Positions 38,120 to 46,892 of a stretch of DNA of 64,000 bases are shown here, piece after piece. The DNA comes from Spirochaeta cellobiosiphila DSM 17781 (GTDB lineage Bacteria > Spirochaetota > Spirochaetia > DSM-17781), in the NCBI RefSeq assembly GCF_000426705.1, contig NZ_KE384558.1:225521-289520 (forward strand). The letters run 5' to 3'. Position 1 is the first letter of the stretch, and every line of letters begins with the position of its first letter. The position numbers and the translations under genes were made by a program. The notes beneath the pieces are model-generated. The model saw nothing but the letters and a program-made list of their open reading frames with translations. It was not told the DNA's origin and made no database searches.

Positions 38120-38569
38120 ATGATAGTTAATACAAAGGCCTATGGACAGATTGAAGTAAGTGAAAAACAGGTAATTGAGTTCCCTCACGGGTTATTGGGC
38201 TTTGAATACCTGAAGGAGTTTGTTTTACTTGATGCGAGTCAACAGCCTTTTTTTTGGTTACAGTGTAAGGATGTAAAGGAAATAGCCTTTGTCCTTATTA
38301 ATCCCCTTATTTTTAATCCTCAGTACGAACCGGCTATTGATGAGATCACTAAGAATGTTATCGAACTAGATAGCCCTGAGGATTTATTGCTTTTTGCGAT
38401 TGTAACGATTCCTGAGGATTCTAATCAAATGACGGCCAACTTACAGGGGCCTGTTTTAATTAATAAAAAGAAACGAATTGGTATTCAGGGAATAAGCTCT
38501 GATCCCCGTTGGAAGGTGAGGCACAGGATATTGAGTGAGTTAAAGAAACAAAGGACCTCATCATGTTAA
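38120..38569 (+). CDS. fliW: Flagellar assembly factor FliW
   Basis: 149-residue protein that binds CsrA and flagellin in turn, forming the FliW-CsrA-flagellin switch. The typical sequences are [20 protein letters not shown] near the start and QPFFWLQC shortly after. Start ATG has GAGG upstream. Its 3' end overlaps csrA by seven bases, the usual pairing. In this window it most likely controls the two flaB genes, whose leaders carry candidate CsrA sites. Confidence 0.96.
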   Translation: MIVNTKAYGQIEVSEKQVIEFPHGLLGFEYLKEFVLLDASQQPFFWLQCKDVKEIAFVLINPLIFNPQYEPAIDEITKNVIELDSPEDLLLFAIVTIPEDSNQMTANLQGPVLINKKKRIGIQGISSDPRWKVRHRILSELKKQRTSSC

Positions 38570-38790
38570 TATTAACTCGCAAGCAAGATGAAAGTATTGT
38601 TATCGGTGATAATATCGTCATATCCATAGTTGATATTAAAGGGGACCAGGTTAAGCTGGGAATTGATGCTCCGAAGGACGTAAAGGTTTACCGTCAAGAA
38701 GTGTACTTTGCTATACAGGAAGAAAATAAAGCAGCCCTAATGGCCAAGAAAGACTTACCTGTTTTACCGGATCTATTCTCTGAGGATTAG
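38563..38790 (+). CDS. csrA: Carbon storage regulator CsrA
   Basis: Small RNA-binding translational repressor, 75 residues, working as a dimer. The sequence [20 protein letters not shown] is the classic N-terminus, and the RNA-contact segment near residue 42 ([12 protein letters not shown]) is intact. It carries a longer C-terminal tail than E. coli CsrA (61), as in FliW-bearing bacteria where the tail contacts FliW. Its own ribosome site overlaps AAGGA, so self-repression is possible. Confidence 0.97.
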   Translation: MLILTRKQDESIVIGDNIVISIVDIKGDQVKLGIDAPKDVKVYRQEVYFAIQEENKAALMAKKDLPVLPDLFSED

Positions 38791-39863
38791 CCTACTAATT
38801 CTGTGTAGGTTTTTTCAAACTCTTTATGTATTTCCAGGAAAACTTTTAATAGATCAGGATCAAAATGTGTTCCTGAGTTCTCAATCATAATATTAATGGC
38901 TCTTTTATGATCATAGGCGTCTTTGTAACTTCGTTTGGACCGGAGGGCGTCATAGACATCGGCTATGGTTACTATCCGGGCTGCCAGAGGGATATCCGTT
39001 CCCATTAGGCCATAGGGATATCCGGAACCATCCCATTTTTCATGGTGGGAACGGGCTATTTCTTTAGCCATTGTGCCAGGGTAGGAGCTTAAGATGATGG
39101 CTCCATTGATGGTATGTTCCCGCATTATCTCCCATTCTTTATCGTCCAGAGACCCTCTTTTATTCAGGATATTGTCAGGAGTCCCTATTTTCCCTACATC
39201 ATGCATGGCCGCAAGAAATCCTATTTCATTAAGAAAGTCCGGGGTGATTTCCTCATAGCCTTCACGGCCAAAAAGGCGTTGGGCTAGTAAAAGACTATAG
39301 CGGTTTACCCTTTCTATATGATGTCCTGTGTCATCATCCTTGAGCTTTGAAGCTTCCAGGAGACCGATAAAGGTCTTCTTAATATAATACTGATGTTCAT
39401 CCGTCGTATCATTCAATATGCCCATATAGGCAAAAATTGCTCTGTCCTTCTTATCATAGAGCGGAAAGACTGTGATTAATGATTGTATACTATTGGATTT
39501 CTTACGATATCGGGTCAACTGGGCTTTGAAATACCCATTTGTACTCTGCATGTTTAGATGTTGTGGAAAGTTTTGATTCCAGGGTAGTTCTTTATCAATC
39601 TTAAACATATTTTGCAGTCGTACTGGTATTTCTTTAACTTCATAAGACCCTAAGAAGCCCATACTTGCCCAATGAATCATCATATTTTCATCCATCAATA
39701 CAATGGGTAATAGGGAACGGGTATACTTGTTCAACAACTCCTGTATGATAGGGTATGAGGATATGGAATCCAGAAAATGATATTTTTGTCCTTCCGTTTC
39801 CTCTTCTATAGGTTCAAGAGATTCTATAACTTCTATGTCTTCGTTGTTATCATGACTGATCAT
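38787..39863 (-). CDS. HD-GYP domain cyclic-di-GMP phosphodiesterase
   Basis: Predicted hydrolase of c-di-GMP, 358 residues. A PAS-like region spans about 40-155; the HD-GYP domain covers 165-355 with the HD pair at 221-222 ([10 protein letters not shown]), HTINGA downstream, and [11 protein letters not shown] at 273-283. All catalytic motifs are present. The start ATG overlaps tsaB by 14 bases, so translation may be coupled. Together with two PilZ receptors in this window it points to c-di-GMP control of motility. Confidence 0.9.
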   Translation of the reverse strand: MISHDNNEDIEVIESLEPIEEETEGQKYHFLDSISSYPIIQELLNKYTRSLLPIVLMDENMMIHWASMGFLGSYEVKEIPVRLQNMFKIDKELPWNQNFPQHLNMQSTNGYFKAQLTRYRKKSNSIQSLITVFPLYDKKDRAIFAYMGILNDTTDEHQYYIKKTFIGLLEASKLKDDDTGHHIERVNRYSLLLAQRLFGREGYEEITPDFLNEIGFLAAMHDVGKIGTPDNILNKRGSLDDKEWEIMREHTINGAIILSSYPGTMAKEIARSHHEKWDGSGYPYGLMGTDIPLAARIVTIADVYDALRSKRSYKDAYDHKRAINIMIENSGTHFDPDLLKVFLEIHKEFEKTYTELVG

Positions 39864-40518
39864 TCTTTTTTTTGTCTCTATGTAATTCAGCTTCGCTTTT
39901 TCTTAGGTATACAGGAGCCGCATCATCAGGAGCTGCCCCTGATATCTTCCATTTATTATAACCCATCTCTAGCAAAGTTACTGCTGTATTCTCTGGAGTC
40001 AAGTGCAAAAAGGAATATTCCTTACTACTTGAGTTCTGAAACAGTAGTCCATCTATACCTGTAAGGAGAATATTTTCATTATGGATGGCTAATATATCAT
40101 CTGCCTTGGCATCATAATATTCGCTGATTCGTTTACCTTTTTGATAAAAAGCACCAAAGAATTGATTCTTCTTGGCATCAATGACAGGTAAAACTGTGTA
40201 GGGAAGTTCCCCATAAATCTGTCCGTAAATGTCCAGAGTCGACACCGTTACTATATCCGCTCCGGCTCCTATGGCGATTCCTTTGGCTGTGGCCATTGCA
40301 ATTCTTAATCCAGTAAAAGATCCAGGCCCTTCTGCTACCACTATCAAATCAAGATCTTTGAGTGCGATTTTGCCATGACTTACTAAAGTCTCAATTCGGG
40401 GCAATAACTCTTCCGAATGGGATAAGCCGGCTAGTTGGGCATATTGATATAAACCTTTTTGTGTTTGTAAGGCTAGGTACATGGATGTTCCTGATGTGTC
40501 TATACTCAATATATTCAA
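39850..40518 (-). CDS. tsaB: tRNA threonylcarbamoyladenosine factor TsaB
   Basis: Non-catalytic partner of TsaD in making the t6A37 base of tRNA. 222 residues of the actin-like ASKHA fold, with MNILSIDTSGTSMYLAL at the start and the family signature VAEGPGSFTGLRIAMATAKG at about 62-81. It follows tsaE with a four-base overlap (ATGA) and precedes the HD-GYP gene. tsaC and tsaD are not in the window. Confidence 0.95.
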   Translation of the reverse strand: MNILSIDTSGTSMYLALQTQKGLYQYAQLAGLSHSEELLPRIETLVSHGKIALKDLDLIVVAEGPGSFTGLRIAMATAKGIAIGAGADIVTVSTLDIYGQIYGELPYTVLPVIDAKKNQFFGAFYQKGKRISEYYDAKADDILAIHNENILLTGIDGLLFQNSSSKEYSFLHLTPENTAVTLLEMGYNKWKISGAAPDDAAPVYLRKSEAELHRDKKKNDQS

Positions 40519-40925
40519 AATTCTATTCCTTTCAATGTGATGTTACGGGAGCCATCCCTGTTAACTTGAATATCCAGGGAAGGACAGTCTGGTGGTAAAA
40601 TCCCTTCTGCTCTCTCACCCCATTCAATGAAACACAGTCCTTGTCCGTAAAGGATATCTTCAAGTCCCATATAGGCAAATTCCTCAGAACTGGATAAACG
40701 ATATAAATCCATGTGATATAAGGGCATATCTCCTTCGTATTCACACACGATGCTATACGTTGGACTTGTGATAGGTTCCTGAATATGAAGACCAAGAGCA
40801 ATACCCTTAACGAAGGTAGTTTTGCCGGCGCCCAAACCACCAGTCATGGTAATGATTGTTCCTGGTTTTAAATGAGGTACTAGATTAGCCGCCCATTGGA
40901 TAGTCTCCTTTTCAGTAGGGGCAAT
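40515..40925 (-). CDS. tsaE: tRNA threonylcarbamoyladenosine ATPase TsaE, non-standard start
   Basis: ATPase of the t6A pathway, with P-loop GGLGAGKTTF and the later SPTYSIVCEYEG, HMDLYRL and FIEWGER motifs. The first ATG in frame, 40847, falls just before the P-loop and would remove the first helix and strand. In-frame sequence upstream encodes TEKETIQWAANLVPHLKPGT, which fits the missing TsaE N-terminus. Between there and an in-frame stop at 40944-40946 there is no ATG, GTG or TTG. Possible starts are ATT (40925), ATA (40934) and CTG (40937). I give ATT; this is uncertain. Confidence 0.85.
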   Translation of the reverse strand: MAPTEKETIQWAANLVPHLKPGTIITMTGGLGAGKTTFVKGIALGLHIQEPITSPTYSIVCEYEGDMPLYHMDLYRLSSSEEFAYMGLEDILYGQGLCFIEWGERAEGILPPDCPSLDIQVNRDGSRNITLKGIEF

Positions 40926-40933
40926 GTAAGTTA

Positions 40934-41194
40934 TCAGGGCAGTTTACCATCCCTATCTAGTTGATCGATATGTTCTTTTAGGTTCTTAATGACCGGTGCG
41001 ATTGGATAATCAAGGCCTTCAAGTATTTTGACAGTAATTTCTTTCTGTCCTGTTGGCATTCGTTCAATAACAAATTCAATTTTTTTCTCAACTTCCTTGC
41101 CCATAGCAGAAAGGATAGCTTCTCCACTAAATTCATTACGGTAGTGGAGTGGGATGTCTTTTTTGTCTAAGTTCTGTAAATGAATAACCTTCAT
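40934..41194 (-). CDS. Hypothetical 86-residue protein
   Basis: Small soluble acidic/basic protein of unknown family. No signal peptide or membrane helix. It ends with a double stop (TGATAA) that touches the tsaE start region, so it is co-transcribed with tsaE-tsaB and separated from the upstream PilZ gene by 37 bases. Codon use and the ATG start look genuine. I cannot suggest a function beyond its operon position between flagellar and tRNA-modification genes. Confidence 0.7.
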   Translation of the reverse strand: MKVIHLQNLDKKDIPLHYRNEFSGEAILSAMGKEVEKKIEFVIERMPTGQKEITVKILEGLDYPIAPVIKNLKEHIDQLDRDGKLP

Positions 41195-41231
41195 AGCTTT
41201 ATATTATTAAAATATCTCCTTAATTGCAATT

Positions 41232-42338
41232 TTAATCTATCTCATATACAAAAGCCCTTATTTTGTTAAGGTTTTTCTGGGAAATAGTTGTCATTTTAAT
41301 ATGCATAACAGCGCCTCTGTAAGTGTCACTGCGTGTTCTTACCACTTTACCATAAATGACTAAAGGATTACCACGCTCTGTTTCAAAGTTTACACGAATT
41401 AAAGTTCCTTCATTTTTAGGAGTTGTGGTCCGTACAGAACAACCTCCGGCAGATATATCTAACATTGTTCCCATAAAAGCTTGATTCTCATGGACAATGG
41501 CCTTCTTTGTTTGCCTTTTCCCTTTGCCACTGGTAAGGATGGATATAGGGTAGAGATAAGCAGGTTTAGATAGTTCTTTTCGTCTGAAACGTCTTTGTTG
41601 AGTCGGTAGAATCTTTTTAGAATGTTCTAGTTGAACGGAGTTCACCCCTCCGCTATTTTTATAGCCCATTACACGGGTGAAAAAGTGATAGCCATTGGTT
41701 TCATTTAACCAAAAGGATACTTTTACCTTAGTTCCTTTGTGCCACTTAACTCTCTGGCCTTTATGATTAATAGGAGCCTCAGCAGTAAAATATCTATCTA
41801 CATTACCTGTCACATGACTGTCTAATGAATAGCCCGGTCTATCAGATAAGGTTAGATTCATACCAAATCTTAGGATATAGCTATTTTTAACAGACTTTTG
41901 TCTGTTCATTGTATGGGCTTCGATTATCTGTCGTATCCCATATATGGTGTTCTTTTGAGTTTCTTTGTCGTTTGAGGATAAACTAGAATCATCAATAGCG
42001 TTAATGGCTTTTTTGAGTACCGTATCAAAATAAGAACTGGATTCCAATAATCTAAAAGGGTTAGATACGGATAATTTTTTGATGATATTTTCCAGTATAT
42101 TGACCTGATTCTTGGACAGGCCCATTGATTGGGCTACTTTCCTAAAATTCCCTTTATTGTACTTTCGTCCTCCAGAACTTGATTTTCTTCTGGAACTGGT
42201 ACTGTTTTTTCCACCAATAACGAGTAGCAATATAAAAGCAGCTAGTAATCCTAAAAATACAAGAACCTGCTTACTATCAGCCTGTTGTACAAATTGATAA
42301 TTACCTGATGACTGTATCAAATAATAAATCATAGGCAT
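41232..42338 (-). CDS. Membrane-anchored PilZ domain protein
   Basis: Predicted c-di-GMP receptor of 368 residues. One membrane helix at about 24-42 (VLVFLGLLAAFILLLVIGG), a long cytoplasmic region, and a C-terminal PilZ domain with the ligand motifs QRRFRRKEL (RxxxR type) and LDISAGGCSV (DxSxxG). It is in a row with fliD and an unknown gene on the same strand, starting right after the latter's stop. Role as a motility brake or flagellar modulator is inferred from context. Confidence 0.82.
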   Translation of the reverse strand: MPMIYYLIQSSGNYQFVQQADSKQVLVFLGLLAAFILLLVIGGKNSTSSRRKSSSGGRKYNKGNFRKVAQSMGLSKNQVNILENIIKKLSVSNPFRLLESSSYFDTVLKKAINAIDDSSLSSNDKETQKNTIYGIRQIIEAHTMNRQKSVKNSYILRFGMNLTLSDRPGYSLDSHVTGNVDRYFTAEAPINHKGQRVKWHKGTKVKVSFWLNETNGYHFFTRVMGYKNSGGVNSVQLEHSKKILPTQQRRFRRKELSKPAYLYPISILTSGKGKRQTKKAIVHENQAFMGTMLDISAGGCSVRTTTPKNEGTLIRVNFETERGNPLVIYGKVVRTRSDTYRGAVMHIKMTTISQKNLNKIRAFVYEID

Positions 42339-43235
42339 CTAGATACTATTCCGTATTTCAATAAGACTTTCCAGTTTGGGGACAATCTCATATTCTGACA
42401 GATCTCCTATAAGGATGGAGTCATTAGACTCGAAAGCTTCCCCTAGCTCATTGAAAATATTGTTCAAAGCAGTAAAGAATTCTTGAGCAGGTAATTCTTG
42501 AATGCTTAAATCTTCAAGGTTCTTGTTTTTGAGAGTGCAGTACTTGCCAAAAAGTCGCATAATCTTGTTGAGCACTTCTGTTAAAGTGATAACCAGGTTC
42601 AAAGCTTCCTTGTCTTTCCCTGTTTGGAGCATTAAGCTGAGATCTCTTAATCCAGGTAGCATCCCCTCTAGAACGGTGAAGGCTTTATCACATTCTTCAA
42701 TAGGGTTACTGATTTCTTTAATCTGAATCACTACCATTGATACACATATTTCTAAAGCCTGTACAAGCCCTTGGCTAGGAGGTAGATTTTCTTTTGATGT
42801 GTTTGTTTCCCAATTATGTATCTCACTGATGAGAACATTTAAAGGTGCTGATTTCACAAAGGAGGAATCCATCATGGAATTAAAAGAGTAGGTAACTCCT
42901 TCAAAATCTGTTAATAGATCGGATGCTAATTCTTTATTCCCCTGAAGCATGGCCTCTTTTAGATTTGTCAAATAGATAGCAATTGTTTCCAGGTTATTAT
43001 AACGGGCTTCTTCAGCCATTACTGCTTCTACTTCCAGTTTGGTAATTCCTTTGATATCTGTGTCTTTCCAGCTGCTATTATCTGATAGGTCTATGTTCTC
43101 ATTATCCTGCTTCAATGTTTGGATTACATAGTTTTCCTTGGCTAACCATATTTCCAATTCAGAGATAATGTCTCCCAGAACATTTTCACCTTCTAGTTGT
43201 ATATCCATAGGTTGTTTGTTTAGTAAAATTTCCAA
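42339..43235 (-). CDS. Unknown protein of the fliD operon
   Basis: 298 residues, mostly helical and acidic after a short beta-rich N-terminus (MEILLNKQPMDIQLEG). No recognised domain, signal peptide or membrane helix. The start is TTG with a strong AAGGAG eight bases upstream. It sits 16 bases after fliD and abuts the PilZ gene. This position suggests a flagellar or surface-sensing role, perhaps a chaperone or regulator, but nothing in the sequence proves it. Confidence 0.75.
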   Translation of the reverse strand: MEILLNKQPMDIQLEGENVLGDIISELEIWLAKENYVIQTLKQDNENIDLSDNSSWKDTDIKGITKLEVEAVMAEEARYNNLETIAIYLTNLKEAMLQGNKELASDLLTDFEGVTYSFNSMMDSSFVKSAPLNVLISEIHNWETNTSKENLPPSQGLVQALEICVSMVVIQIKEISNPIEECDKAFTVLEGMLPGLRDLSLMLQTGKDKEALNLVITLTEVLNKIMRLFGKYCTLKNKNLEDLSIQELPAQEFFTALNNIFNELGEAFESNDSILIGDLSEYEIVPKLESLIEIRNSI

Positions 43236-43251
43236 AACACTTTCTCCTTAA

Positions 43252-45255
43252 TTAGTTAGAGGAATTCTGCTTATTTAGGTTATCAATGGCATTGAATGTT
43301 TTTTCCATTGAACCTAATGTTCCTTCCATTGTTCCATATTGTCTTTTCAGTTTGGCTTCGTAATCGTCCAAATGAACTTTGTAATCAGCAATCTGATCAT
43401 TTGTATCATCTACTTGTCTATCTATACTATCGAGTTTTAAAGGTATGATTCCACCTATTTGGGTAAAAGGTTTTAAATAGGTATCTGTGGTATAAGCTGC
43501 ACCTGAATCTACGACTAAATCATTATCCGTATCATTACCGAATAAGTCTTTTACACTTTCCAGATCTGACTTGAGGGCTGCATCGAATTTGTCTTCATCC
43601 ATCTCAAGATAACCTCTTAATTTGGTAGAGTCAATTCCGTTCCCGCTTTGACCTGTGGCGTTGGTAGATATCCCTACTTGAGCCAGTAGACTGAAATCCC
43701 TTCCCGCTTCTGTGGTATAAGGACTCATGAGCATGGTTTGAAGTCTATTCTTCATTTGATTTAGGGTGATGTCACCTTGGAACATTCCTAAACGTTCATT
43801 GGCAGAATCCCTTTCTTCATCACTTAAATAGCCTAATTCCTGGACAATAGAAGGTTCTGATTTTGTAAGGATTTGAAGTTCTGCCAAGAGCCTATTGTAA
43901 GATCCTATAAAATTGATCACCTTTTCTTTAATTTGTTCTCGATCTGGTTCAATTTTAAGATCAATTTCTTCATCAGAAGCTTTTTCCAGGTTCAAATCGA
44001 CACCAGCTATAAGATCATCGATGGCGTTTGTGCTGCGAACGACTTCTACGCCATTAAGCTCTAGTTTTGCATCCTGTGCCCGTGCTATAGGATTGGCAGG
44101 GCTATAGTCCCCCCGTGCATTAGGGTTATAGATACGTATATTCTCAAAGGTAATCTCTTTGCTTGTATTTTTGTTGTTTAATTCAAGAGCACTAATGCTG
44201 TTCATATAGTCCTTGAGGGCAATGGTGACCTTTTGTTGTCCTTCTTGATCCTTTAAAGCAGGGAAGGGGACTTTCTGTGAACCATTGACTCCACTGATGA
44301 CTTGCATATCTGTTACCTTGGGAGGAGGTTCTGGGGCTTTTGGTTCGGGTAGGGGAAGATCAAAAGCTTCGTTTTGAATGGTGATACCCTGAAATCCAGC
44401 TTCTCCCATTTGCAGGGAAGGTTTCTGTGGTGGTTTAGGTAGCTCCTGTTCTGATTCGGGTAATGTTAATACATAGGCATCCATTTCCAGAACCATATCC
44501 TCTAAATTGGATAGTCCTTTCAAAGGTATCGTGATGCTATTAGTAGGGGATAACTTAATAGCACTATCGGATATCATCTGTCCTTTATCTGCAGAATCAA
44601 CTAGAGAAGAATCAAAAGTTACATCCACTTGGGATGTATTGTTTCGTTTTAGAAGTCCTAGTTCTACACCTATTTTTTCAAAATCAGAACCTAGAATTAA
44701 GGGATTGTCACTCCCTTCTTTTTGACTTTCAACTACCAATACTTGAGTTTGAGAGGAATTCTTTATGACAGAGGCAATGACTTTTCCTTTACTTTTTTGA
44801 TTAATTCTATCGGCGAATTTGCTTAAACTTCCCCCTGAAAAGCTAAAGCTCTCTTCATCTTCTCCAAGGGTAAAGCTATATTCACCCTCTGGAACTTCAA
44901 ACTCATTGTTTACAGGAGCGGATAAAAAACGATCTGCCTTAGCTGTTTGAATGACCTTGATCTTATATTCACTTTCGTTAGCCTCTCTATTCGCTGTGGC
45001 AGTGAGTATCTTTTCATCACTAGATTCGGCTTTTCTCTCACCAAAGGGATTTTCAAAACCATAGAGAACGCGGGCATTGTCCTTAAACGTCCCTATGTAC
45101 CTACTAACACCTTGCCAAACTTTTTTCTCTTCTTCATAGGTGTCAACACGTTTCTCCATCCTAGTGAGAGGGATCTTCTCCACCTTCATAAGATCTTCAA
45201 TCATTTTTGAGGTATTGTATTTACTAGTAACGCCAGGTATAGAAAGATCTGACAA
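43252..45255 (-). CDS. fliD: Flagellar filament cap FliD (HAP2)
   Basis: Caps the growing flagellar filament and helps flagellin fold. 667 residues: N-terminal DLSIPGVTSKYNTSKMIEDL (family xGLxSxx(D/N)xxxI), a central variable region with proline-rich stretches, and the C-terminal FliD domain with LRGYLEMDEDKFDAALKSD and the terminal coiled coil. The start is TTG, chosen because GGGGG lies six bases upstream and the N-terminus is right. 22 bp after flaG. Confidence 0.95.
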   Translation of the reverse strand: MSDLSIPGVTSKYNTSKMIEDLMKVEKIPLTRMEKRVDTYEEEKKVWQGVSRYIGTFKDNARVLYGFENPFGERKAESSDEKILTATANREANESEYKIKVIQTAKADRFLSAPVNNEFEVPEGEYSFTLGEDEESFSFSGGSLSKFADRINQKSKGKVIASVIKNSSQTQVLVVESQKEGSDNPLILGSDFEKIGVELGLLKRNNTSQVDVTFDSSLVDSADKGQMISDSAIKLSPTNSITIPLKGLSNLEDMVLEMDAYVLTLPESEQELPKPPQKPSLQMGEAGFQGITIQNEAFDLPLPEPKAPEPPPKVTDMQVISGVNGSQKVPFPALKDQEGQQKVTIALKDYMNSISALELNNKNTSKEITFENIRIYNPNARGDYSPANPIARAQDAKLELNGVEVVRSTNAIDDLIAGVDLNLEKASDEEIDLKIEPDREQIKEKVINFIGSYNRLLAELQILTKSEPSIVQELGYLSDEERDSANERLGMFQGDITLNQMKNRLQTMLMSPYTTEAGRDFSLLAQVGISTNATGQSGNGIDSTKLRGYLEMDEDKFDAALKSDLESVKDLFGNDTDNDLVVDSGAAYTTDTYLKPFTQIGGIIPLKLDSIDRQVDDTNDQIADYKVHLDDYEAKLKRQYGTMEGTLGSMEKTFNAIDNLNKQNSSN

Positions 45256-45277
45256 TTAAGCCCCCAAAGAGCGGCCT

Positions 45278-45664
45278 CTAGATCTTCTCGTCAAACAATA
45301 GACCTACCGCTTCTCTAATTCTTAAGTGAAGTTTTTGCATTTCCTCAGGAGGGTATTGTTTTAGAACCTCTCCGGATCCCTTGTCTATCACCTTTACCAC
45401 TACCTGATCTAGTGCTTCTTTGAACTCAAAATCCAACTTCTTATTATAAAATTCGGTTGTATTCATAAGTTCTTTAAGAATCTCTCTTATTTCTGTACGT
45501 TTTTTTTGCGAAGCCTCTGTTACTTGTTGTAGTTTGGTAATCGTCTTCTGATGTAATTCACTATTGGCTTTTACTTTTTGTGCTACTGCTCTTTCTTTGT
45601 TGATGATTTCACTTGGAGTAATCTTAGAGACAGTGGGATTTACATTTCCTATATCCACAGTCAT
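45278..45664 (-). CDS. flaG: FlaG-like flagellar protein
   Basis: 128 residues, variable N-terminal half and a conserved FlaG domain at the C-terminus (LDFEFKEALDQVVVKVIDKG, then KQYPPEEMQKLHLRI). FlaG commonly precedes fliD and influences filament length. The frame is open from TTG 45688, but ATG 45664 has GGAGG six bases upstream and is preferred. First gene of the fliD operon, downstream of a hairpin behind flaB. Confidence 0.85.
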   Translation of the reverse strand: MTVDIGNVNPTVSKITPSEIINKERAVAQKVKANSELHQKTITKLQQVTEASQKKRTEIREILKELMNTTEFYNKKLDFEFKEALDQVVVKVIDKGSGEVLKQYPPEEMQKLHLRIREAVGLLFDEKI

Positions 45665-45691
45665 AACTGACCTCCATGTCAGAATCAAATA

Positions 45692-45720
45692 GGAAGGGGA
45701 GGACGCGAACTCCCCATTCC
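45692..45720 (-). terminator. Hairpin between flaB and flaG
   Basis: A GC-rich stem GGGGAG/CTCCCC extended by GGAA/TTCC (one bulged base) lies between the first flaB stop and flaG. A second stem with arms GTGATGAGAT and ATCTTATCAC (one G-U) is nearer the flaB stop. Neither has a good T-tract; together they could end or stabilise the abundant flaB transcript. Confidence 0.5.
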
Positions 45721-45790
45721 CAATAAATGTTCGTGATAAGATGACGTCCAGCTATCTCATCACTTTTTAATAATTACGGAGCTATTCCTT

Positions 45791-46645
45791 TTAGCCTAAA
45801 AGCTGCATTACGGACTGAGTCCTAGTGTTTGCCTGAGCTAACATAGCTGTACTTGATTGAGAAAGAATCTGGTTCTTTGTATACTCAACCATTTCTGAAG
45901 CCATGTCAGAATCTCGAATCTGAGATTCAGAGGCTTGTAAATTCTCTGCAGCAATTGCTACACCTTTTGAGGCCATTTCAAATCGGTTCTGATAAGCTCC
46001 AAGGTCAGCACGTTGTTTACTTACCTTTTGCAAAGCAGAATCGACCACACCAATAGCTCTATTCGCAGCGTCAGCTGTAGATATGGAGATCATCTCTCCA
46101 GTACCCTGCTGGTCGACTAAGTCAAGAGATGCTGCAGTCATAGTCCCAATGTAGACTTGTTCATTCTGGTCCATGTTTGCTCCAACCTGGAACTGCATAG
46201 TTACACCAGAAACTCCGTCCCTTGCGAACTGTCCTGTCAACATGTTCATCCCGTTAAACTGAGCATGTGAGGCGATTCGGTTTACTTCATCGACAAGTTG
46301 TGATACTTCAACCTGGATCTGCATTCGGTCTTCCTGAGAATAAATACCGTTGGCAGATTGAACACTCAATTCTCGAATACGGTGAAGGATATCTTGAGTT
46401 TCCTGTAAATAACCTTCAGTAGTCTGAATGAAGTTAACTCCATTTTGGATGTTCTTCTCAGCCTGATTTAATCCTCGGATTTGTCCTCGCATCTTTTCAG
46501 ATACTGCAAGTCCAGAAGCATCATCACCTGCACGGTTAATCCGCATACCTGATGCCAGTTTTTCCATGCTCTTAGTCAAATCTGTCTGTCGAACACCTAG
46601 CTGCCTATTGGCATTCATGGCGCTCATGTTATGATTTATTATCAT
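45791..46645 (-). CDS. flaB: Flagellin FlaB (core filament), copy A
   Basis: Core flagellin of the periplasmic flagellum. 284 residues, with the conserved N-terminus [35 protein letters not shown], and C-terminus ending TQSVMQLLG. It has no variable D2/D3 domains, as in all spirochaete FlaB. ATG 46645 with AAGGAGG is the start; an in-frame extension of 40 codons upstream is leader RNA, not protein. A near-identical paralogue is the next gene upstream. The leader carries candidate CsrA sites. Confidence 0.96.
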   Translation of the reverse strand: MIINHNMSAMNANRQLGVRQTDLTKSMEKLASGMRINRAGDDASGLAVSEKMRGQIRGLNQAEKNIQNGVNFIQTTEGYLQETQDILHRIRELSVQSANGIYSQEDRMQIQVEVSQLVDEVNRIASHAQFNGMNMLTGQFARDGVSGVTMQFQVGANMDQNEQVYIGTMTAASLDLVDQQGTGEMISISTADAANRAIGVVDSALQKVSKQRADLGAYQNRFEMASKGVAIAAENLQASESQIRDSDMASEMVEYTKNQILSQSSTAMLAQANTRTQSVMQLLG

Positions 46646-46652
46646 ATATTCC

Positions 46653-46681
46653 TCCTTGAGTTTGCTTTGGCTTCCGTGCCA
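46653..46681 (-). promoter_or_regulatory. Candidate CsrA sites in the flaB copy A leader
   Basis: On the minus strand the stem TGGC/GCCA (46668-46681) closes a six-base loop ACGGAA with a central GGA, the favoured CsrA target. A second GGA motif, AAGGA at 46653-46657, is part of the ribosome binding site, 8-12 bases before the ATG. Another ACGGA lies further upstream. Paired sites of this kind mark CsrA-repressed flagellin mRNAs; binding here is inferred. Confidence 0.6.
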
Positions 46682-46749
46682 TCGCCTTGTATGCCGCATG
46701 GGGTCAGAGGGATTCGCGTCGCCTCTGCTCCGTTTAACCCATACACAAC

Positions 46750-46799
46750 AAGGAGATATTCCCAAATCGCATTACGAAACTGATAAGGGAAATCTCCTT
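46750..46799. repeat. Long inverted repeat between the flaB genes
   Basis: Arms AAGGAGATATTCCC (46750-46763) and GGGAAATCTCCTT (46787-46799) pair over 13 bp with one bulge. On the plus strand a T5 tract follows, so it reads as a terminator for antisense transcripts; on the minus strand it lies in the region upstream of flaB copy A. Its role is not clear. Confidence 0.5.
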
Positions 46800-46892
46800 T
46801 TTGAGCGACACACACAAGGAGGTAGTGTTGTCAAAGAACAATACGGAATAGATGATTAATATATTAATATCTATCCCGCTAGATTGCAACAA

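Noticed and set aside
46646..46765. 40-codon N-terminal extension in frame with flaB copy A
   Set aside because: FlaB starts with the conserved MIINHN at 46645, right after AAGGAGG; the extension is leader RNA with hairpins.
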